Part shown: piece by piece, positions 59,035 to 64,000 of the stretch
How positions within the stretch are numbered: position 1 is the first letter of the stretch
How the letters are laid out: every line of letters starts with the position of its first letter
Source: Pararhizobium sp.
GTDB taxonomy: Bacteria > Pseudomonadota > Alphaproteobacteria > Rhizobiales > Rhizobiaceae
Length of the DNA: 64,000 nt
Direction of reading: 5' to 3'
NCBI GenBank assembly: GCA_030655075.1
Contig: JAURWE010000109.1
Coordinates: 62,001 to 126,000, forward strand
The notes under the pieces: model-generated
The model's database searches: none
Told to the model about the DNA's origin: nothing
Seen by the model: only the letters and a program-made list of their open reading frames with translations
Program-made: the position numbers and the translations under genes

Positions 59035-60065
59035 TGCATCCGGATCAGGCACAGATGAAGGCGGTCAGGCTCTATGCGGCCGGCGATATCCGGGTCGAGC
59101 ACATTGCCCGGCCCGGATCGCTTGAGCCCGGCACCGTGCGCCTGAAGGTCACAGCTGCGGGCATCTGCGGATCGGACCTGCACAATTTTCGCACCGGCCA
59201 GTGGATCAGCCGCTCGCCCTCCGTGGCGGGGCATGAGTTTGCGGGGGTGGTGACCGAGGTTGGCGAGGGTGTGGATGCGTTCCAGCCGGGCGACCGGGTG
59301 GTTGCGGATTCGCGCGTCTGGTGCGGTGAATGCCAGGCATGCCTCAGCGGCCGCAGCAATGTCTGCCTGCATCTCGGTTTTGTCGGCGAGGTCTGCGATG
59401 GCGGCTTTGCTGAGGAGACCGTGCTGCCGGCCCGGTTGCTGGTGAAACATGACGCTGATCTGGATCCAGCGATTGCCGCCATGGCCGAGCCGCTCGCCGT
59501 GGCGCTGCATGCGATCCGCAAACAGGCCGTGCCTGCGGGCGAGCCGCTGCTGGTGGCGGGTTGCGGGCCCATCGGTGGGCTGGCGGCCTTGCTGCTGTCG
59601 AAAACACGCGATGGGCCGCTGCTGGTCGCCGATCGCAACGCCAAGCGTGCGGCGCTGGTGGCCGATGTCTGCAATGCGGCGATGGTCGATCTGTACGACG
59701 GGTCGATCACGACGGCGCTCCGGCACAGGCCGCTGCGCCATGCGCTGGATGCGACGGGCAATATCGGCGTGCTGTCGGCGCTGCTCGATGTCCTGGCGGG
59801 CGGCGGTTCCGTCGCTTTGGTCGGCATCGGCCACGGCAAGATCGAGCTTGATCCCAACGTGCTCGTCGAGCGCGAAATCTCGCTCATCGGCTGCCACGCC
59901 TTTGCCGGTGAGTTGCCGGAAGTGGTGGCGATGCTTCCCGGTCTGGCCTCGCCGTTGCGACGGTTGATCGACGCAGAGATCGGGCTCGATGAGGTGCCTG
60001 CCGCCTATGAGCGGCTGCTGGCAGGAAACGCCACCGGTCTCAAAACCATCGTGCGAATTGGATAG
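59034..60065 (+). CDS. zinc-dependent alcohol dehydrogenase (sorbitol/threonine dehydrogenase type)
   Basis: A 343-residue MDR-family enzyme: catalytic zinc Cys in GICGSDLHNF, GHEFAGVVTEVGEG, structural-zinc lobe with four Cys (CGECQACLSGRSNVC), and an NAD-binding Rossmann segment VAGCGPIGGLAALLL. GSDLHNF recalls polyol and L-idonate 5-dehydrogenases. It oxidises a secondary alcohol with NAD(P). Its ATG overlaps the HisD-like stop (TGATG). With the SDR and HisD-like enzymes it gives this operon three separate alcohol-oxidising activities. Confidence 0.87.
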   Translation: MHPDQAQMKAVRLYAAGDIRVEHIARPGSLEPGTVRLKVTAAGICGSDLHNFRTGQWISRSPSVAGHEFAGVVTEVGEGVDAFQPGDRVVADSRVWCGECQACLSGRSNVCLHLGFVGEVCDGGFAEETVLPARLLVKHDADLDPAIAAMAEPLAVALHAIRKQAVPAGEPLLVAGCGPIGGLAALLLSKTRDGPLLVADRNAKRAALVADVCNAAMVDLYDGSITTALRHRPLRHALDATGNIGVLSALLDVLAGGGSVALVGIGHGKIELDPNVLVEREISLIGCHAFAGELPEVVAMLPGLASPLRRLIDAEIGLDEVPAAYERLLAGNATGLKTIVRIG

Positions 60066-60068
60066 ATC

Positions 60069-61364
60069 ATGACCGGAACCGGCAGCCGCACCGCAGAGAT
60101 CCGACGATTGGCCCGCACCGATGAGGGGGCTGCAACGCAGCTTCTCGCCGATCTGCTGCGCGCGCATTTCGGCCTTGAGGCCCGCGATATCGTCATCAAC
60201 CGCGACCAGTACAGCCTCAACTCTCTGAACGGATTTTTCACCGCCGATGGCGAAGCGCTGTTCTTCAAGTTTCATCAGGAAGAGGGCGAAGATGCCATGT
60301 CCGGTGAATATTACAGAGCGGACATTCTGGCCAGAGCGGGATTGCCGGTCGACCAACCGGTGCATATGTCGACGCTCTCGGGCGAGCAGATTCTTGTCTA
60401 CAGGCGCCGTGCCGATCCGCGGTTTTCCGATGTGCTGCGCAAGCTCGACATTGCGCCGGACCCGAAAGCCGAAGCGATCGCTGTCACGGCGGAGCGGCAA
60501 TTGTCGGAAACGGTGCTGGATATCTATCTGAAAACGCTGCATCCGGTGACGCCGGAACAGGTGGCCGCCGAGCCGATCCACCGGTTGTTTTACGACCGGC
60601 TGATCGACCGTGACCTTGAAGGCCAGATTTTCCCCGGCGGCCGCTACGGAAACTTTTATGTCGGCAAGCGCTTTGCCTTTCCAGGCGTGGAGCTCGACTG
60701 GGAGACGTTTTCAACGGCGCGCATCCGCGTCAATGGGCGACTTTACCGGTACAGCGTGGGTGCGCTTTTCAACCGGGCAGCCGAACGGCTGCGGCCGGAG
60801 CGGCTCGCCGATGCCGGCGGGGTGGTGGCCCATGGCGACGCGCATAATGCCAATGTCTGGTACACGGCAAAAGACGACGCGGCCGTGCTTTCCTATTTCG
60901 ACCCGGCCTTTGCCGGCGAGGATGTTCCCACCTTGCTGGCCGAGGTGAAGACGACCTTCCACAATGTTTTCGCCCATCCGCTCTGGCTTTATGATCCGGC
61001 AGAGGCGGCGCTTCGCTACAGGGCACGTGCCTCCTATGGGGCAGGGATCCTGTCGTTTGAGACGGACTGGACGTTGAACGCCGTACGCGCCGCCCTGCTT
61101 GAGGTGAAGGCGACAAGCCTGTGGAAGCCGCTGTTGACAGAGCTCAAAACGCGCGCTCTCCTGCCTGTGGACTGGCGCGAGGTCATCCGGCTGGCGCTGT
61201 TCCTGTGCCCGACGCTGGTGCTCAACCTGCGCGCCGGGGCTGCCACGCACAATCCCGTCTCGTCGCTGATCGCCTTCTCGGTTGCGGTGATGGCCGGGAG
61301 CGAGCCGGAGGATGGAGACGACGTTGTCAGCCTGTTCCTCGATGCGATCGATCCCGCCACGTGA
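60069..61364 (+). CDS. phosphotransferase-fold protein of unknown substrate
   Basis: A 431-residue protein of the kinase-like (APH/choline kinase) fold. The catalytic loop is visible as GGVVAHGDAHNANVWY (Asp and Asn of the HGDxHxxN motif), followed by LSYFDPAFAGED, matching the DFD-type magnesium-binding Asp. An N-lobe nucleotide region reads LNSLNGFFTADGEALFFKFH, with the expected Lys in FFKFH. Such proteins phosphorylate small alcohols, amino sugars or drugs. It is longer than typical aminoglycoside kinases by over 100 residues. Located between the ADH and the HutC-type regulator, it probably acts on the imported catabolite rather than on a drug. Confidence 0.7.
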   Translation: MTGTGSRTAEIRRLARTDEGAATQLLADLLRAHFGLEARDIVINRDQYSLNSLNGFFTADGEALFFKFHQEEGEDAMSGEYYRADILARAGLPVDQPVHMSTLSGEQILVYRRRADPRFSDVLRKLDIAPDPKAEAIAVTAERQLSETVLDIYLKTLHPVTPEQVAAEPIHRLFYDRLIDRDLEGQIFPGGRYGNFYVGKRFAFPGVELDWETFSTARIRVNGRLYRYSVGALFNRAAERLRPERLADAGGVVAHGDAHNANVWYTAKDDAAVLSYFDPAFAGEDVPTLLAEVKTTFHNVFAHPLWLYDPAEAALRYRARASYGAGILSFETDWTLNAVRAALLEVKATSLWKPLLTELKTRALLPVDWREVIRLALFLCPTLVLNLRAGAATHNPVSSLIAFSVAVMAGSEPEDGDDVVSLFLDAIDPAT

Positions 61365-61396
61365 TGTGAGTCCAGAGACAAATCCGGAGATACTGT

Positions 61397-62104
61397 TTGA
61401 CATCGATCCACCAGCGCATTTTTGACGATATCGAAGCCAAGATCATGAGTGGCGTCTGGCAGCCGGGCCAGCGCATTCCCGTGGAGCACGATCTGACCGA
61501 ACAGTATAACTGTTCGCGCATGACGGTGAGCAAGGCGCTCACGGCCCTTGTCGACCGGGGAATGGTCGTGCGCCGCCGGAGGGCAGGCTCCTTCGTTGCA
61601 GCACCGCAGATCGACCGGACGGTGATGGATATCAAGGATATCGGCACCGAAGCCCGGATCGCCGGCCATGCCTATAGCTATTCGATCCTGTCGCGGGCGG
61701 TGGAGACCCTTGCCCCGGCGGAAGCCGCGCATATCGGCGTGGAGGCCGGGTCCGAGGTGTTGCGGGTGAAATGCCTGCATCTGGTCAACGGCCAGCCCAA
61801 TGCGATCGAGCGGCGCATCATCATGCTGGCGGCCGTTCCGAATGCGCGCACGGAGACCTTTGCCAAAAAGCCGCCGGGCAGCTGGCTGCTGGCTGAAGTG
61901 CCTTGGTCAGAGGCCAAACACGTCATCCGGGCCATTCCGGCCGACGCGACGACGGCCCGTCTCCTGGAGATGCAGCGCGGCGAGGCATGCCTGACGCTGG
62001 CACGGCAGACATGGCAGAACGGCCGTACCGTTACCTACGTGGAAATCACCCATCCAGGCGACCGTTACCAGTTCGCTGCCGTCTTCCACCCGTCCACGGG
62101 TTGA
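61397..62104 (+). CDS. GntR-family transcriptional regulator, HutC subfamily
   Basis: A 235-residue regulator: winged HTH (IHQRIFDDIEAKIMSGVWQP, GQRIPVEHDLTEQYNCSRMT, VSKALTALVDRGMVVRRRRA, GSFVAAP) and a UTRA effector domain (residues about 80-230, ending VTYVEITHPGDRYQFAAVF). TTG 61397 with GGAG 8 bases upstream is the best start. It resembles histidine-utilisation repressors, but no hut catabolic genes are nearby. It most likely represses the operon at 52642 through the ATGTCTAGACAT palindrome, with a substrate or intermediate as inducer. Confidence 0.86.
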   Translation: MTSIHQRIFDDIEAKIMSGVWQPGQRIPVEHDLTEQYNCSRMTVSKALTALVDRGMVVRRRRAGSFVAAPQIDRTVMDIKDIGTEARIAGHAYSYSILSRAVETLAPAEAAHIGVEAGSEVLRVKCLHLVNGQPNAIERRIIMLAAVPNARTETFAKKPPGSWLLAEVPWSEAKHVIRAIPADATTARLLEMQRGEACLTLARQTWQNGRTVTYVEITHPGDRYQFAAVFHPSTG

Positions 62105-62250
62105 CCAAAACAGCAAAATTGGCGAAGATCGACGCGCACGAAAAAAAACATCGTGCAACGGAACTTTACTCAGTGGTCTGCGTTTCGACATGCCCGCTTT
62201 CTGCGAATAGGAAGGGGTACGGATCTGAACAACCAGGTGAGGAGATGCCG

Positions 62251-62640
62251 ATGGCACAGTTGCCACAGCTTCACGAGGGACATGCTCCCATTACGTTGCA
62301 TCATTTGTTTCGTGATGCTCTTGATTCGTATGAGGACTGGGATGAGGGCGCTGCCGAGCCCGTGGTGATCTTCGAAGGAGGCGTCGTTCCGATCAGCGCT
62401 GTCTTTGAACATATGCGCGATTGCACCGATATTCTGCCGAACAATCTCGTTGGTGCGATCAAGGACCAGCTGAGCAAGCCATTGAGCAGCGACAGTTCCC
62501 TTGAAGAAATGACCGTTTCGACGGCTGCCCGTGTGATGCGCATTCTCATGCGCAAGAGGCAACTGCAACACGGCGGAGGCGATCTTGCATCGTTCATCCG
62601 GCGGATGGAACGGCAGCGCGGCTATCGTCTGGCGCGCTGA
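62251..62640 (+). CDS. small protein of unknown function
   Basis: A 129-residue soluble acidic protein: AQLPQLHEGHAPITLHHLFR, DALDSYEDWDEGAAEPVVIF, and a basic C-terminus (MRILMRKRQLQHGGGDLASF). No family recognised. GAGGAG lies 6 bases before ATG 62251 but directly against ATG 62245, so the former is preferred. The longer frame upstream overlaps the HutC-type gene in another register and is not supported. Confidence 0.6.
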   Translation: MAQLPQLHEGHAPITLHHLFRDALDSYEDWDEGAAEPVVIFEGGVVPISAVFEHMRDCTDILPNNLVGAIKDQLSKPLSSDSSLEEMTVSTAARVMRILMRKRQLQHGGGDLASFIRRMERQRGYRLAR

Positions 62641-62673
62641 CAGCAGGCGTTGACCACCGGCATGGCACCTTGT

Positions 62674-62710
62674 CGCTGGCGGTTTGAAAAGTCCCGCCAG
62701 TGCTGCTTTT
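62674..62710 (+). terminator. intrinsic-type terminator after the small unknown gene
   Basis: CGCTGGCGG and CCGCCAGTG form a 9-bp stem with one G-U pair around an 11-base loop, followed by CTGCTTTT. It closes the unit ending at 62640. Confidence 0.55.
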
Positions 62711-62753
62711 AAAGTGGAATTGCATGACAATACCGGAATGATGAAACGGCTTG

Positions 62754-62774
62754 AACCCGGATGGGTTCCGGGTT
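62754..62774. terminator. second hairpin before the FAD protein gene
   Basis: AACCCGG and CCGGGTT pair around a 7-base loop ATGGGTT; an AT-rich stretch (TTTAAATAGACAAAATATAT) follows. It could be a terminator or mark the upstream edge of the next promoter. Confidence 0.4.
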
Positions 62775-62880
62775 TAAATAGACAAAATATATAGAGTATG
62801 CCGTGTATTTCTGAACTGCCGCCGATGGGTGGCCATAGAATGTTCAACGATCCTGCCGGATAGGGCGGAGAGGATATGAT

Positions 62881-64000
62881 ATGACGGTTCGCGCTCTTCC
62901 GGCCTCTCCCTACCCAAAAGCGGACACGTTGCGTGTCGCTATTGTCGGTCGCGGTTTTTCGGGCATGATGACGGCGATTGCGCTGATGAAGACGGTGACG
63001 CGCCCGTTTCATCTGCGTCTTTTCGATCCGCAGCCCTCGGTCAGCGGTGGCCAGGCGCTGGCCTCCGTCCATTCCACGGAGATTCTCAACAGCCGCGTTC
63101 GCGACCTGTCGGTTTCCACCGGCGAACCGGAGGATTTCACGATCTGGCTGACGGCGAACGCGAGATTTCGTGAAACCGTGCCGGCGGCAATCCCCGGTTT
63201 CGGGCAGATATTCGTTCAGAAGGGCATTTTCAGCGACTATGTCTACCAGCGCTTTTCCGAGGCGCTGGCGATGCGTACCGACGTCAGCATTCAGCTGTCG
63301 AACGACGTGGTAACCTCAATCAAACGTACGGCAAGCGGGACGTTTTGCCTGCAAACGGAAGATGGCGACGAGCTTGCCTATGATACGGTTTTCATGGCGA
63401 CCGGCTATGGCGACCGGGATCAGGCGAAGAAACCGGCAGATGTGGAAACGGGCATGGTGTCCAATCGCCGCCTCGGAGGCCCACGCCGCGTCGTCATTCT
63501 TGGCAGTGGCCTGCGTGCGGTCGACCGGGTTTTCCAGCTCCGCGATGGCGGCTTCACCGGCCAGATTACCATCCTCTCGCGGCGCGGGTTCCTGCCGCAG
63601 CCGCATACGCGGCTGTCGGCCGACCCGGTCTTTCCGCCGCAGCCGATGCCGTCGCAGCTTGGCGGTATCGTGCGTTTCGTGCGCCAGGCCTGCGCCGAGG
63701 CGGAGGCGAGCGGCAATGGCTGGCAGGCAGCCATGAACGGCTTGCGGAAACGTGCCCGGTTGCTGTGGTCTTCGCTGTCTCCCCGGGAGAAGCGCCAGTT
63801 CAACCGGCATCTGCGCGCCATCTATGACAGCCACCGCAACCGTGTTCCTGCCGACGTGCATGCCCGAATGGAGCGGGAACTGGCTGGAGGTGCTACGGAT
63901 CTGAAACGGGGCCATGTGCTGAGACGCGCCTATGGCGGTCTGGTCGTGCGATGGCCGGGCCAGAATGACGAGGACCTGCTGATGGCGGATGACGTCATAG
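62881..64000 (+). CDS. FAD/NAD(P)-binding protein, YdhS-like (3' end outside window)
   Basis: The frame is open from ATG 62881 to the window end (373 codons). N-terminal Rossmann motif VAIVGRGFSGMMTAIALMKT, an acidic strand end LRLFDPQPSVSGG, SREILN-like HSTEILNSRVRDLSV, YDTVFMATGYGDRD, and a second dinucleotide motif RVVILGSGLRAVDRVFQLRD. This is the FAD/NAD(P)-binding family of YdhS, whose substrate is not known. GGAGAGGA precedes the start. No operon partner is visible upstream because two hairpins separate it from the previous gene. Confidence 0.78.
   Translation, partial: MTVRALPASPYPKADTLRVAIVGRGFSGMMTAIALMKTVTRPFHLRLFDPQPSVSGGQALASVHSTEILNSRVRDLSVSTGEPEDFTIWLTANARFRETVPAAIPGFGQIFVQKGIFSDYVYQRFSEALAMRTDVSIQLSNDVVTSIKRTASGTFCLQTEDGDELAYDTVFMATGYGDRDQAKKPADVETGMVSNRRLGGPRRVVILGSGLRAVDRVFQLRDGGFTGQITILSRRGFLPQPHTRLSADPVFPPQPMPSQLGGIVRFVRQACAEAEASGNGWQAAMNGLRKRARLLWSSLSPREKRQFNRHLRAIYDSHRNRVPADVHARMERELAGGATDLKRGHVLRRAYGGLVVRWPGQNDEDLLMADDVI

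Noticed and set aside
59025..60581. 518-codon minus-strand frame across the zinc ADH and kinase-fold genes
   Set aside because: Antisense shadow without recognisable domains.
62136..62156. GCACGA...TCGTGC dyad with an A-run in the middle after the HutC-type gene
   Set aside because: The A/T run is in the loop and not after the stem, so it does not look like a terminator; no regulator match was evident.
61903..62250. Upstream extension of the small unknown gene at 62251
   Set aside because: It overlaps the HutC-type gene in a different frame and has shadow-like composition; GAGGAG sits at the right distance from ATG 62251.

Overview
The window is GC-rich (roughly 60-65 %), densely coded, and looks like DNA from an alphaproteobacterium of the Rhizobiaceae (Rhizobium/Agrobacterium/Ensifer type). 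The signs are a PmtA-type phospholipid methyltransferase, two RIME-like palindromic intergenic repeats, many ABC uptake operons with FadR-, HutC- and LysR-type regulators, and a pccB/pccA/methylmalonyl-CoA mutase locus. Such catabolic clustering is common on rhizobial chromids, but the replicon type cannot be settled from the sequence. No rRNA, tRNA, transposase, integrase or CRISPR array was seen.

Layout. 1-3.2 kb: the 3' part of a hybrid PAS/GAF histidine kinase and a GcvA-like LysR regulator. 3.3-8.5 kb: aldehyde dehydrogenase, enolase-superfamily sugar-acid enzyme, GMC oxidoreductase and a beta-hydroxyacid dehydrogenase, preceded by a textbook T-N11-A LysR site. 8.5-10.1 kb: pmtA and a toxin-antitoxin locus whose toxin gene carries an in-frame nonsense codon. 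10.1-20.7 kb: glycerate 2-kinase, a second GMC enzyme, a ribose-type ABC importer, a glyoxalase-like gene, an FAD-linked 2-hydroxyacid dehydrogenase and a FadR-type regulator. 21-31.5 kb: a complete nickel-pincer system, with larC-larE-larB behind a hydroxyacid dehydrogenase, and larA as the last gene of a branched-chain-type ABC transporter operon; a second FadR-type regulator lies between them. 31.7-34.6 kb: two aldo/keto reductases flanking a fuconolactonase-like hydrolase. 34.9-43.0 kb: a FecI-FecR-TonB receptor signalling set with a CeuA/FatB-type siderophore ABC importer. 43.1-52.5 kb: fucU, pccB, a DUF4160/DUF2442 pair, yghU, a small unknown gene, an inserted AT-rich Abi-alpha-like gene, pccA and methylmalonyl-CoA mutase. 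52.6-62.1 kb: SDR, polyamine-type ABC importer, HisD-like dehydrogenase, Zn alcohol dehydrogenase, phosphotransferase-fold kinase and HutC-type repressor. 62.2-64 kb: a small unknown gene and the 5' part of a YdhS-like FAD protein.

The most notable points are these. (i) A larA homologue is translationally linked to a Liv-type importer, with larBCE across a FadR-type regulator; this suggests dedicated uptake and racemisation/epimerisation of a 2-hydroxyacid. (ii) The operator core GTTGT-N3-A(C/T)AA appears in three promoters (sugar ABC, FAD dehydrogenase/glyoxalase, liv-larA), suggesting one regulon joining 13-34 kb. (iii) A 1009-bp segment carrying an Abi-alpha-like gene sits exactly at the start of pccA between 34-bp perfect direct repeats; it supplies a new GTG start for pccA and borrows its own stop codon from the repeat. 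(iv) An undescribed catabolic operon (52.6-62.1 kb) has a matching HutC-type palindrome at its head and a HutC-type gene at its tail.
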